Shown: piece by piece, positions 42,331 through 51,293 of the stretch
Numbering within the stretch: position 1 is the stretch's first letter
Layout: each line of letters begins with the position of its first letter
Assembly: GCA_963205105.1 (NCBI GenBank)
Contig: CAUJJW010000190.1
Span: forward strand, 1 to 64,000
DNA length: 64,000 bases
Reading direction: 5' to 3'
Source of the DNA: Verrucomicrobiota bacterium
GTDB taxonomy: Bacteria > Verrucomicrobiota > Verrucomicrobiia > Limisphaerales > CAIMTB01
Position numbers and translations under genes: made by a program
Notes under the pieces: model-generated
Database searches by the model: none
What the model saw: the letters and a program-made list of their open reading frames with translations, nothing else
Told to the model about the DNA's origin: nothing

Positions 42331-43745
42331 CACAACGAAGCCCGGGTATCGGGGAATCCGGAATAATAGCGGCAGAAGGAATCGAGCTGTCCATCGGGAC
42401 GGATCACGTGGGTGCAGCACCGATCGATGCGGTCCTGGTCCCAGGTCCAGGCGTCCATGAAGGGCTTGATGAACAGACGGAAGGTGTTCGACGCGTCGAG
42501 TTCGAACCGCTTGAGCAGGTCGCCCAACGGCTCGGATTCGCAGCCGCAGCGCGCCAGGTCTTCGGGTTGGTAACGGATCTTGTCGCGCAAAAAGCCCTGC
42601 ACCTCGCGGAAGTCCACGAAATCGCTGATCGACCTCACGGCGCCACCCAAGCGAAGCAGGTAGCCGATGACCGCACAGTTCGGGTCGCCGCACGGCAACG
42701 GTGTGAAGTCTTCCAACCGGAGGCTGCCCCGCGACCCCGCCACCGCCGCGAGAACGATGTCGGCGGTGTTCAATCGGTCCGGAACGGTGGTCATTCCAGT
42801 GACCGGGGAGCCGCGTCCGCTTTCGAACGCCGGCTGAAAACTCACACCCCGGACATGCGGCCACCGCAGGCCATACTCGATGGTGTCCCAGACGTGACCC
42901 AGGTTGCCGCGGGTGACCGTCATCGCCAGCGTCAGCGGAATCGGAATCTCCGCGCACCGTTGAATCGCCTGCTCACGAATCTCCCGAAGGTCCGCTCCGC
43001 GCAGCTTCCGTTGTTCGGCTTCCTGAGGTCCGTCGAATTGAAGGTAAAGCTGGAGCTTTCCGGGACGATGGATGGCGCGGAGCGCTTCGAAGAACGCCGT
43101 TTCCCGGGCGATGCGAACGCCGTTGGTGTTCAGCAGAACGTAATCAATGCGCGGGTGGGCCAGGGTCCAGGCGAGAAGGGCGTGGAACTCCGGATGCAGG
43201 GTGGGTTCGCCGCCGGAGAGTTGCAGGATCTCAATGCCTCCCTTGCGCCGGATAACGCCTTCGATCCGGTCCTGAAGGTTCGCCAACGACGGAGCACGTA
43301 CCGCAGACCCGGCTCCGACCGGCGAATCGGCGTAGCAGGTCGGGCAGGCCAGGTTGCAGGAGTCGACGACCTCGATGAGCGCGAGACAGGTGGCCAGGGA
43401 TTCGAAGGGTGCGGTTCCACGGCCCGCCGCGTTGCGCCCCAGAGTTCCGGTCGGGGCATCGTCGCTGGCGCGACACGCACCTCCGGAGCAGCCACAGGAC
43501 GCGTTGGAGGGATCGCCCTTTGCCAGCCAGTAAAACCGGGCGTCCGAGGCAAGGACCATCGAGGCGGGGCCATGTTCGGGGCATTCGCGACGCAGGACCA
43601 CGCGGGCGGGGTTTTGGCCTTCGCGCACCACTTCAGCGGGGCAGGGGCGTCGGCAGACCGGACAGCGGCTGGTGGTGCGTTTCAGCACCTCGCCGGTCGG
43701 GAGCGGCGGGAGTCGGGGAACCGCGATGGAAGGAGGAATCGGCAT
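42330..43745 (-). CDS. Radical SAM protein resembling tetraether lipid synthase (Tes/MJ0619 group)
   Basis: This 471-residue protein opens with a rubredoxin-like Cys pair (CPVC, 28-31; also CPEHG, 55-59) and a Cys-rich loop (84-91). The radical SAM motif CNLACPTC (C130, C134, C137) and LSGGEPTLHP follow, then the group features YLQFDGP, RGADLREIREQAI and DFTPLPCGDPNC. The C-terminus has KPFMDAWTWDQDRIDRCC and PDGQLDSFC. Extra cysteines at 352, 357, 400, 402, 443, 444 and 458 could hold auxiliary Fe-S clusters. Tes joins lipid tails C-C in archaea; bacterial homologues are suspected in membrane-spanning or branched lipid synthesis. The start is at 43745. It overlaps the Lgt-like gene by one base and follows hisF by 29 bp. 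Confidence 0.78.
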   Translation of the reverse strand: MPIPPSIAVPRLPPLPTGEVLKRTTSRCPVCRRPCPAEVVREGQNPARVVLRRECPEHGPASMVLASDARFYWLAKGDPSNASCGCSGGACRASDDAPTGTLGRNAAGRGTAPFESLATCLALIEVVDSCNLACPTCYADSPVGAGSAVRAPSLANLQDRIEGVIRRKGGIEILQLSGGEPTLHPEFHALLAWTLAHPRIDYVLLNTNGVRIARETAFFEALRAIHRPGKLQLYLQFDGPQEAEQRKLRGADLREIREQAIQRCAEIPIPLTLAMTVTRGNLGHVWDTIEYGLRWPHVRGVSFQPAFESGRGSPVTGMTTVPDRLNTADIVLAAVAGSRGSLRLEDFTPLPCGDPNCAVIGYLLRLGGAVRSISDFVDFREVQGFLRDKIRYQPEDLARCGCESEPLGDLLKRFELDASNTFRLFIKPFMDAWTWDQDRIDRCCTHVIRPDGQLDSFCRYYSGFPDTRASL

Positions 43746-43774
43746 GGGGCCGGAACTCACCGGAAGTCGGCCGG

Positions 43775-44569
43775 TCAGGCGGCGGGGAGGGCGACCAACG
43801 GGCGAACGGGAATGCCCCGAGCAGCCATGCACGCCTTGGCCTGGGCCACCGTGAATTCACCGCTGTGAAAGATGCCCGCCGCCAGGGCTGCGTCAGCTTT
43901 GGCCACCAACAGAACTTCCGCCATGTGCTCGACGTTGCCCGCTCCACCGCTGGCCACCACCGGAACCGGCACCGCTTCCGCCACCCGCCGGGTGATTTCC
44001 AGGTCATACCCGCTCTTCATGCCGTCGCCATCGATGCTGTTGAGCACAATCTCTCCCGCGCCCAGTTCGCAGGCGCGACGAGCCCACTCCACCGCTTCCA
44101 AATTCGCCGGCTGACGACCGCCTTTCAGGAACACTTCCCACCGGTCGGGACCTGTCTTCTTGGTGTCGATCGAAACCACGATGCACTGGCTGCCAAACTT
44201 CACCGCCCCCGCCCGGATCAGGTCCGGGTTCTGGATCGCCGAGGAGTTGATGCTGATCTTGTCCGCCCCCGCCCGAAGCATGGTCCACATGTCGTCCACG
44301 GTCCGGATGCCCCCGCCGACGGTGAGCGGCATGAAGCATTGATCGGCGACCTGCTCGATGACGGACACGATGGTCGCCCGCTCGTGCGCGGACGCGGTGA
44401 TGTCATAGAACACCAGTTCGTCGGCGCCCTGGTCGTTGTAACGGAGAGCGAGCGCCACGGGATCACCGACGTTGCGGAGCCCACCGGACTCCGCGCGGCC
44501 GAATTGCTGACCGCGGGTGACTTGGCCGGCATGGACGTCGAGACAGGGGATGACGCGTTTGGCGAGCAT
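43775..44569 (-). CDS. hisF: Imidazole glycerol phosphate synthase cyclase subunit
   Basis: This 264-residue TIM barrel closes the imidazole ring in histidine biosynthesis using ammonia from HisH. It has [17 protein letters not shown], with the catalytic Asp11, and VVSIDTKK, with the second catalytic Asp of the barrel. The phosphate-binding loops [10 protein letters not shown] and LTVGGGIRT, and the [15 protein letters not shown] segment, are all standard. The ATG at 44569 gives the usual length. hisH and other his genes are not in the window. It starts the minus-strand gene run that continues into the radical SAM gene. Confidence 0.96.
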   Translation of the reverse strand: MLAKRVIPCLDVHAGQVTRGQQFGRAESGGLRNVGDPVALALRYNDQGADELVFYDITASAHERATIVSVIEQVADQCFMPLTVGGGIRTVDDMWTMLRAGADKISINSSAIQNPDLIRAGAVKFGSQCIVVSIDTKKTGPDRWEVFLKGGRQPANLEAVEWARRACELGAGEIVLNSIDGDGMKSGYDLEITRRVAEAVPVPVVASGGAGNVEHMAEVLLVAKADAALAAGIFHSGEFTVAQAKACMAARGIPVRPLVALPAA

Positions 44570-44684
44570 GATGAAGAGGTGGCGAACGGATCGGCCGCCG
44601 CCCCATGGTTTTGGGTGGGCGACACGAAACAAGCGCAATCTTCCGTATCGACGTGACGCACCCGGTCAGGGCCATAGTTCGTCA

Positions 44685-47480
44685 ATGTCCAGCCCCGCTC
44701 CATCCGACCGGGAAGTGTCATGGCCGGGTCCATCCCAACGGACCTCCGGCACCTGGACGGCGCGGTGGGCGGTTGGATGTCTGCTCGTCGGTCTGGTGAC
44801 CGGGACGCTTTCCGCCCAGGACGCGGTCGAGGCGGGAAAGCCGGGGTGGGCGCTTCAACCGTTGGTTCGCCGGCCGGTTCCCGCCAGCGGACCCAGCCAT
44901 CCCATCGATGCCTGGCTGGTGGCCTCGGGCGCTGCGCCCGCCACACCGCTTTCGGGGACGACCGGTCGGGCCACCTTGCTGCGGCGGCTGATGGTCGATC
45001 TCCACGGGTTGGTGCCCACACCAGAAGAAGTCCGGGCGTTCGCGGGTTCCGCACGCTCAGAAGACGAAACCTTGGTCGATGAAGTCGACCGATTGCTGGC
45101 GTCGCCGCGCTATGGGGAACGCTGGGCCCGTCACTGGCTGGACGTCGTCCATTTTGCGGAGACCCACGGCCACGATCAGGATCGGCCGCGGGACAGCGCC
45201 TGGCCTTACCGGGATTACGTCATCGAGGCGTTCAACAACGACAAACCCTATGACCGTTTCGTGCAGGAACAAGTGGCCGCCGACGCCCTGTTTCCGGACG
45301 AACCGGCCTTGACGCCGGCGCTGGGGTTCCTGGCGGCGGGGCCGTGGGATGAAAGCTCCCTGCGCGATATCCGCGAGGACGTGATCGACCGCGAGATCGG
45401 CCGGTACCTCGATCGCGATGACATCGTGGCCAACGTGATGTCGACCTTCACCAGCGTGACTGCGCATTGCGCCCGCTGCCACGACCACAAGTTCGATCCC
45501 ATCCCGCTCACCGATTACTACGCGTTGCAGTCGGTGTTTGCCGGAACGGAGAAGGCCGAGCGTCTGTATGATCTGGACGCGGAGGTGCATGCCCGGCGGC
45601 AGGGGTGGATGCGGCTTCAGGTCGCCCTGGACCGGCGCGACATCGAGGCGTTGGACGCCGCCATGAGTGACGGGCTGCGGGCGGAGCAGCGGGAGTGGGA
45701 ACGTTCCGTGGTGACGCGATCCACGACTTGGACCGTGCCCCAACCGGAGGCCTGGTTCAGCGACGTGCCGGTCACGTTCGATGGACGCAGCGTTCGGCTA
45801 CCACCGTCACCCGCGGTGGAAGGTGCGGGCGACGGGAGGGGCTTGAAGCTCCTGCCGGACGCCTCGTTGCTGGCCCAAGGAACTCCGCCCGCCACCAACG
45901 TGCAGATGGTGTCGCTCACCGTCCCAGCGGTTGGAATCACCGGCCTCCGGCTGGAAGTGCTCCCCGATCCGTCGCTTCCGGCGAAGGGCCCGGGTCGGGC
46001 GGAGAACGGGAATTTTCATCTAACGGGTTTTGAAGTGTACGCGCGGGCTGAAGGAGCCGAGACCTTCGAGCCGGTGGCGTTGACCCACCCCAGCGCCAGT
46101 TTCAACCAGGACGGCTGGGACATCACGAAGGCCTTCGATGGCAATCCTTACACCGGTTGGGGTATCCATCCGGAGGAGGGCAAGCCGCACGTCGCAATCT
46201 TCGAACTGGCGCAGCCGGGATCGCTGGTCGCGGGGCAGAAGTTGAGGATCGTGCTCCGGCAGGAACATGGCCGTGGCCACACCCTCGGGCGCTTTCGCCT
46301 CGCACTCACCGCCGATACGCCCCCGCTGCGGACGTCCCCCATTCCCGAGGCCGTCACGCGGGCATTGGCGATCGAACCGGACCATCGTTCGCCGGAGGAG
46401 CGCCTGGCTGTGACGTCGCAGTTTCTGTCGGGACGCATCGCCCGGGAACTTGCCGCCTTGCCGGAGCCGAAGCGGGTGTATGCCGGAGCGAGCGTGTTTC
46501 CGGCGAACGGCGGGCAGAAGCCGTTGGGCCGACCCCGCGAGGTGAAGGTGCTGCGCCGCGGTGAAATCCTGAAGCCGCAGGGCGTGGCGGAACCGGGTGC
46601 CTTGGCGTGTGTCGATGGTTTGGAAGCCCGCTTTGGTGCCGCATCAGACGAAGCTTCCCGGCGCGCGGCACTGGCGCGGTGGTTGACGGATCCCGGGAAC
46701 CCGCTGGTGTGGCGCTCCATCGTCAACCGGGTGTGGCACTACCATTTCGGCCGGGGCATTGTCGACACCCCCAACGACTTCGGCCGCATGGGCAGCGCGC
46801 CCACCCATCCTGAGTTACTCGACTGGCTGGCTGTGACGTTCCGCGACGACCTGGGTGGTTCGCTCAAGCGCCTGCACCGCCTCATCCTCACCAGTCACGC
46901 CTGGCGTCAGAGTGCCGCCGACCCGCAATCCCCCGAATCCGGCCGACCTCTCCGACGCCGCCTCGACGCCGAATCGTTCCGCGACAGCGTGCTGCGCATC
47001 AGTGGGCGACTCGACGACACCATGGGAGGACCTTCGGTCCGGCAGTTCGCCATGTCTCCCGGCATTCATGTCACGCCCAACGTGAATTATGCCGCCTATG
47101 ATCTCGACTCAGCGGGCGGTGCCCGACGTTCCATCTACCGTTTCCTGTTCCGCACCCTGCCGGATCCGCTGATGGACGTGCTCGACACCCCGACGGGCAA
47201 TCAGTCGCAGCCGATCCGCTCCGAGTCGTTCACCGCGCTTCAGGCCTTTGCTCTGCTGAACCATCCCTTCGTGGTTCGCCAAAGCGGTTTGTTCGCCGAG
47301 CGGGTGGCGGCTTTGGAACCCACCGCCGCCGGACAAGCGCGTCGGGCGGTCGAACTGGCGTTGCTCCGGTCGCCGTCCGAATCGGAACGGGCGGAGTATC
47401 AGGACCACTTGGAGCAATTCGGGCTCGCCAGCCTCTGCAGGCTCCTCCTGAACAGCAATGAATTCCACTTCGTCGACTGA
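44685..47480 (+). CDS. DUF1549/DUF1553 secreted protein with a discoidin-like insert
   Basis: This 931-residue protein has an N-terminal signal (ARWAVGCLLVGLVTGTLSAQ), DUF1549 (about 73-285; SHPIDAWL, LMVDLHGLVPTPEEV, GERWARHWLDVVHFAETHGHDQ) with CARCH at 262-266, and DUF1553 (about 655-920; PLVWRSIVNRVWHYHFGRGIVDTPNDFGRMG, RRRLDAESFRDSVLRISGRLD). Between them lies a region (about 430-560) with NFHLTGFEVYARA and AFDGNPYTGWGIHPEEG, like an F5/8 (discoidin) carbohydrate-binding module. It is 161 residues longer than the paralogue at 9317. The partner DUF1501 gene follows after 138 bp that hold a module A repeat. Confidence 0.87.
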   Translation: MSSPAPSDREVSWPGPSQRTSGTWTARWAVGCLLVGLVTGTLSAQDAVEAGKPGWALQPLVRRPVPASGPSHPIDAWLVASGAAPATPLSGTTGRATLLRRLMVDLHGLVPTPEEVRAFAGSARSEDETLVDEVDRLLASPRYGERWARHWLDVVHFAETHGHDQDRPRDSAWPYRDYVIEAFNNDKPYDRFVQEQVAADALFPDEPALTPALGFLAAGPWDESSLRDIREDVIDREIGRYLDRDDIVANVMSTFTSVTAHCARCHDHKFDPIPLTDYYALQSVFAGTEKAERLYDLDAEVHARRQGWMRLQVALDRRDIEALDAAMSDGLRAEQREWERSVVTRSTTWTVPQPEAWFSDVPVTFDGRSVRLPPSPAVEGAGDGRGLKLLPDASLLAQGTPPATNVQMVSLTVPAVGITGLRLEVLPDPSLPAKGPGRAENGNFHLTGFEVYARAEGAETFEPVALTHPSASFNQDGWDITKAFDGNPYTGWGIHPEEGKPHVAIFELAQPGSLVAGQKLRIVLRQEHGRGHTLGRFRLALTADTPPLRTSPIPEAVTRALAIEPDHRSPEERLAVTSQFLSGRIARELAALPEPKRVYAGASVFPANGGQKPLGRPREVKVLRRGEILKPQGVAEPGALACVDGLEARFGAASDEASRRAALARWLTDPGNPLVWRSIVNRVWHYHFGRGIVDTPNDFGRMGSAPTHPELLDWLAVTFRDDLGGSLKRLHRLILTSHAWRQSAADPQSPESGRPLRRRLDAESFRDSVLRISGRLDDTMGGPSVRQFAMSPGIHVTPNVNYAAYDLDSAGGARRSIYRFLFRTLPDPLMDVLDTPTGNQSQPIRSESFTALQAFALLNHPFVVRQSGLFAERVAALEPTAAGQARRAVELALLRSPSESERAEYQDHLEQFGLASLCRLLLNSNEFHFVD

Positions 47481-47506
47481 GCGCGGCGCGAAATCGTGTG
47501 TCGCCC

Positions 47507-47575
47507 TGAACCGCGCGTCCGTAGCGGCGGGCGTCCCGCCTGCCGTAGAGGGGGGCGTCTCGCCCCCCGGATCAT
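47507..47575 (+). repeat. Module A repeat inside a DUF1549/1553-DUF1501 gene pair
   Basis: The left hinge is CTGAACCG (47507-47514) and the right is CGGATCAT, one base off. The module A core is complete. It occupies half of the gap between the two genes, whereas the paralogous pair at 9317-13082 has only 7 bp between genes, so insertion after the pair formed is likely. Confidence 0.85.
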
Positions 47576-47618
47576 GGTCCCAACACGAGTCCATGATGCC
47601 TCGCATCCACCCTTACCC

Positions 47619-49058
47619 ATGAACCCCCTCCTTTCGAACCGCCGTGCCTTTCTCTGGCGCCTCGGCGGCGGGCTCGGCGGCGTGGCGCTGGCTCAGATGC
47701 TGGGTGGCCACGGCCTGCTCGCCAACTCCGCGCAGGCGACCGGCCCGTCAGCAGGCATGGGACCGCACTTCCGACCGCGCGTGCGGCGGGTGATCCAGCT
47801 GTTCATGAATGGCGGGGCCAGCCAGATGGACACCTTCGACTACAAACCGGAACTCGAACGGCGCCATGGCCAGAAGTTCGATCCGGGCGATGGTTCCCGC
47901 GTCGAAGCCGCCACCAGCGAACCGGGCAAGGTGATGAAATCGCCGTTCGCCTTCCGGCAGCATGGCCAGAGTGGTCGTTGGGTGAGCAGCGTTTTTCCTC
48001 ATCTCGCCCAGCGCGTGGACGATCTCGCGTTTCTGATGTCGATCGAGTCCCGGACCAATGTCCATGGACCCGCCAGCTTCCTGATGAACACGGGATCGCT
48101 GCTGCCGGGCTTTCCCTCCATGGGAGCCTGGGTTTCCTACGCTTTGGGCAACGAAGCGGACAACCTGCCCACCTTTGTTGTCCTGCCCGACTCGCGTGGC
48201 CTCCCCTACAACCAACGCGGCAACTTCTCCGCCGGGTTCCTTCCCGCCACCCACGCCGCCACGCTTCTCGATGCCGGTGCCGCCGAACCGATCCCTTTCC
48301 TGCGCCCCCCGACCTCGGCGTCGTACGTCACCGGACCCGCCCAGCAGGCCGGGCTCGATTTGTTGCGCCGCATGAATCAGCGGCATCAGGCCCTCAGCCC
48401 GGAGGATTCCCGCCTGGAAGCCCGCATCCAGAGCTACGAACTGGCGGCACGCATGCAACTCGCGGCGCCGGAGACCTTCGACCTCGCTTCCGAGTCCGAG
48501 GCCACGCGTCGCCTTTATGGCCTGGACGAAAAGGTCACCGAGGATTTCGGCCGTCGCTGTCTCACCGCCCGGCGGCTGATCGAACGGGGCGTTCGTTTCG
48601 TGCAGGTCTGGAGCGGCGCCGGCGGACCCAGCAACAACTGGGATAACCACACGGACATCATCACCGAACTGCCCAAGATCGCGATGTCCACCGACAAACC
48701 CATTGCCGGCCTGCTCGAGGATCTGAAGGCGCGCGGACTCCTGGACGACACCCTGGTGGTGTGGAGCACCGAGTTCGGGCGCATGCCCTTCACCCAGGGG
48801 GCCACGGGACGCGACCACAACGGTGGCACGTCCATCGGCTGGATGGCGGGTGCGGGTGTGAAGCCGGGTGTGGTGCAGGGCGAGAGCGATCCGTGGGGGT
48901 GGAAATCCGTCGACAAGACCACCACCTACGATGTCCACGCCACGATCCTTCATCTGCTGGGCCTGGATCATGAACGGCTCACCTTCCGCAACAATGGTGC
49001 CGACCGCCGCCTGACCGACGTGCACGGCCATGTGATCCGCGAAATCCTGACGGCTTAA
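47619..49058 (+). CDS. DUF1501 protein with Tat-like signal (sulfatase-like fold)
   Basis: This 479-residue protein starts with a twin-arginine-type signal, SNRRAFLWRLGGGLGGVALA (about 6-25). Family motifs are RRVIQLFMNGGASQMDTFDYKPEL, FPSMGAWVSYALGNE, GVRFVQVWSGAGGPSNNWDNH, LVVWSTEFGRMPF and GRDHNGGTSIGWMAGAGVKPG. It pairs with the DUF1549/1553 gene upstream and is a paralogue of the protein at 11637, with a slightly different C-terminus. The ATG at 47619 is chosen because the signal starts there; the frame upstream is repeat DNA. Confidence 0.87.
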   Translation: MNPLLSNRRAFLWRLGGGLGGVALAQMLGGHGLLANSAQATGPSAGMGPHFRPRVRRVIQLFMNGGASQMDTFDYKPELERRHGQKFDPGDGSRVEAATSEPGKVMKSPFAFRQHGQSGRWVSSVFPHLAQRVDDLAFLMSIESRTNVHGPASFLMNTGSLLPGFPSMGAWVSYALGNEADNLPTFVVLPDSRGLPYNQRGNFSAGFLPATHAATLLDAGAAEPIPFLRPPTSASYVTGPAQQAGLDLLRRMNQRHQALSPEDSRLEARIQSYELAARMQLAAPETFDLASESEATRRLYGLDEKVTEDFGRRCLTARRLIERGVRFVQVWSGAGGPSNNWDNHTDIITELPKIAMSTDKPIAGLLEDLKARGLLDDTLVVWSTEFGRMPFTQGATGRDHNGGTSIGWMAGAGVKPGVVQGESDPWGWKSVDKTTTYDVHATILHLLGLDHERLTFRNNGADRRLTDVHGHVIREILTA

Positions 49059-49178
49059 GACGCTCCCAGGGCTTGCGGGTGAACCAGCCGGGAGGCCTCG
49101 GATCGCAAAGCCGGGCAAGGGCCGCGCCTCCGAGCCGAGGCTTGCGATCGTTGGGGTTTCACTTAGAACGGGCGCCCC

Positions 49179-50747
49179 ATGGAACACGTTTTACCCCGAT
49201 CACCAGGGTCGTCCTGTTGCACCGCAGGTTCGGCCTCGACCTCATTCTGGACGCTGGGCACCCGTCGAGCCGCGTCGGCCCTGCTGCGTCTCATCGCCGC
49301 ATTCGCGATGGTCGGTGCCGCGTCTGTTTTTGCGCCGACCGCCCAGGCGGCAGCCAATGCCGCATCAACGACGGCGTCGGTGTCGGTGGAGAAGGTGATG
49401 CCGGCCGAAGTGCTGGTGGGGCGGACCTTCGAATTCGTCATCAAGGTGACGAATCTCGGTGATGGCGAACTTCAGGACGTGCTGCTCACCGACACCACCG
49501 AGGGCGGCGCCCGGATTGAGGAGGCCACACCCAAGGCCGACCAGGTGAACGGGAAGGAATCGACCTGGCGGCTGGGAAACCTCGGGGCACGTCAGTCGCG
49601 CGAGGTCCGGGTTCGGGCGGTGGCCACCGATGAAACGCCCATCAGCGGGTGCGCGAACGCGACCTTTCGGCCGGGTGTTTGTGCCACGACGCGGGTGGTG
49701 CGGCCGGCGATTGAACTGGTGAAGACGCTTCCAGCCGATGCCCTGCTCTGCGACCCGATTCCGGTGAAGCTGGTGGTGAAGAACTCCGGGTCGAGCGCGC
49801 TCAACAACGTGAAGATCACCGACAACCTTCCCGAGGGGCTTCGGAGCGATTCCGGGGAGGGCACGAAGACCTTCGAGGTGGGCAGGCTGAATCCCGGACA
49901 GAGTCGCGAAGTGACCTTCGCAGCCAAGGCGGCGCGCCCGGGTCCGTTTGTGAACAAGGCCATGGTCACCTCCGCGGAAGGCGCCGAGGCCACGGCGGAA
50001 GCCACGGTCAATGTTCTTCAGCCCGTGCTGGCGCTGAATTGCCAGACCCCGGTGCTGCGCACCATCGCCGGAATTCCCGAAGGATTCGCCCAGTTCCTGG
50101 GCCGTCCCTTCGATGTCTGCTGGGAGATCAGCAATTCCGGCAATGCCCCCTCCGCCAACTCCACGGTGGAAGTTGTGGTGCCGGCCGGGGTGGTGGTCCG
50201 TTCTGCCACCGATGGCGGAGCCGTCGCGGGCGGTCGGCTCGTCTGGAACCTGGGATCCCTCGCCGCCGGGGCGTCCCGCAAAGTCTGCGCCACCTGGGTG
50301 GCGGCCAGCGCGGGTTCCTATGAATTCCAGGCCTCGGCTGCGGGCGGTTGTGCGGCACCGGTCCAGGCGCGCTGCTCCGTCCCGATCCAGGGCGTGAACG
50401 CGGTGTTGGTGGAACTCGTCGACGATCCCGATCCGATTCAGGTGGGCGAACAGACCACCTACACGATCCGCGTGACCAATCAGGGCGGCGGACTTGACCT
50501 GCACGATGTGGCGATTCACGCCGTGTTCCCGGAGGGTCTCGATCCCGTCGCGGCTTCGAACGCGGGCCAGGTGGATGGCAAGTCCGTGAAGTGGGCCCCC
50601 GTGGCGTCGATCCCGTTGCGTCAGTCCGTGACCTACACGGTCACCGGACGTGGCAAATCGGCGGGTGACCATCGCATCGAGGTCCAAGTGACCACGCGGG
50701 CCCGGCAACTACCGATCGCCGAAGTCGAATCCACGACCGTGTACTGA
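49179..50747 (+). CDS. OmcB-like DUF11-repeat envelope protein
   Basis: This 522-residue exported protein has a signal region (LLRLIAAFAMVGAASVFAPTAQAA, about 35-58) and three to four DUF11/CARDB-like beta repeats: VEKVMPAEVLVGRTFEFVIKVTNLGDGELQDV, ELVKTLPADALLCDPIPVKLVVKNSGSSALNNV, a Cys-containing repeat with FDVCWEISNSGNAPSANS, and VELVDDPDPIQVGEQTTYTIRVTNQGGGLDLHDV. Cysteines are spread over the repeats. Order and wording recall chlamydial OmcB, the cysteine-rich structural protein of the outer envelope. The start at 49179 is the first ATG in frame; the long basic N-terminus before the hydrophobic core is unusual. Confidence 0.78.
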   Translation: MEHVLPRSPGSSCCTAGSASTSFWTLGTRRAASALLRLIAAFAMVGAASVFAPTAQAAANAASTTASVSVEKVMPAEVLVGRTFEFVIKVTNLGDGELQDVLLTDTTEGGARIEEATPKADQVNGKESTWRLGNLGARQSREVRVRAVATDETPISGCANATFRPGVCATTRVVRPAIELVKTLPADALLCDPIPVKLVVKNSGSSALNNVKITDNLPEGLRSDSGEGTKTFEVGRLNPGQSREVTFAAKAARPGPFVNKAMVTSAEGAEATAEATVNVLQPVLALNCQTPVLRTIAGIPEGFAQFLGRPFDVCWEISNSGNAPSANSTVEVVVPAGVVVRSATDGGAVAGGRLVWNLGSLAAGASRKVCATWVAASAGSYEFQASAAGGCAAPVQARCSVPIQGVNAVLVELVDDPDPIQVGEQTTYTIRVTNQGGGLDLHDVAIHAVFPEGLDPVAASNAGQVDGKSVKWAPVASIPLRQSVTYTVTGRGKSAGDHRIEVQVTTRARQLPIAEVESTTVY

Positions 50748-50760
50748 CGCGCGTCCTCCC

Positions 50761-50796
50761 CCGGCGTGGATCCGGCCATGACAGGGTCCACGCCGG
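50761..50796 (+). terminator. Perfect 10-bp hairpin after the OmcB-like gene
   Basis: CCGGCGTGGA and TCCACGCCGG pair perfectly around a 16-base loop, and flanking CTCC/GGAG bases extend the stem. It begins 13 bases after the stop codon. The following tract is only GATTTG, so termination is plausible but not certain. Confidence 0.5.
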
Positions 50797-50837
50797 AGAG
50801 GAGAGATTTGGGTTTGTCGAAAGCGACGACGCTTTCC

Positions 50838-50964
50838 CTGAACCGGTCGTCCGTAGCGGCGGGCGTCTCGCCTGCCGTAGAGGGGGGCGTCTCGCCCCCC
50901 GGAGTCCATCCTGGTTCATGGTCTGCGAGCAGGTCGATTTCGAGCAGGGGGCTGTCCATGAACC
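50838..50964 (+). repeat. Composite dispersed repeat: module A (50838-50919) plus module B (50913-50964)
   Basis: CTGAACC opens module A, GGTTCAT at 50913-50919 is shared with module B, and ATGAACC at 50958-50964 closes it. The order and orientation match the copy at 12-135. Confidence 0.85.
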
Positions 50965-50976
50965 TGACGATTCGCC

Positions 50977-51217
50977 AGCCCCGGACGGGGCGGGAGATCC
51001 CTAGCCCACGGCGTGAGCCGTGGGGACAAGGCCCAAGGGAAACCCCAAGCCCCGGAGGGGCGATCAGAAATGCAGGATCAGGGCCGACCTTCATCCGTCT
51101 CCCCATGACCCATCCCCAATAGGTTGGTTCTGCCGCCCCTCCGGGGCTCGGAATCACTTTCAACGCCTTACCCATGGCTGACGCCATGGGCTTCCGTTCT
51201 TTCGGCCCTCCGGGCCT
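50977..51217. repeat. Module C: second copy of the large inverted repeat
   Basis: It shares with 146-392 the left blocks AGCCCACGGCGTGAGCCGT and AGCCCCGGAGGGGCGATCAG, and the right blocks GCCCCTCCGGGGCTCG and CCATGGCTGACGCCATGGGC. The arm sequences are conserved while the loop between them (about 51070-51125) is not. Confidence 0.75.
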
Positions 51218-51222
51218 CCCCC

Positions 51223-51280
51223 CGAACCGCGCCTGCCGTAGAGGCGGGCGTCTCGCCCCCCGGAATCCCCAGCGGTTCAT
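51223..51280 (+). repeat. Short module A repeat next to the AAA+ gene end
   Basis: The ends CGAACCGC (51223-51230) and GCGGTTCAT (51272-51280) are inverted. The core lacks the first GTAGCGGCGGGC block. It stops 13 bp beyond the stop codon of the AAA+ gene. Confidence 0.8.
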
Positions 51281-51293
51281 GAGGAACAGACCC

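Noticed and set aside
41623-42957. A 444-codon frame starting inside the radical SAM gene and running into the Lgt-like gene
   Set aside because: The first 209 codons are out of frame with the radical SAM protein and lack protein-like composition; the Lgt-like gene starts at 42330.
49059-49178. Imperfect inverted repeat (CCTCGG...CCGAGG) after the second DUF1501 gene
   Set aside because: Arms are short and interrupted and no U-tract follows, so I do not call a terminator.
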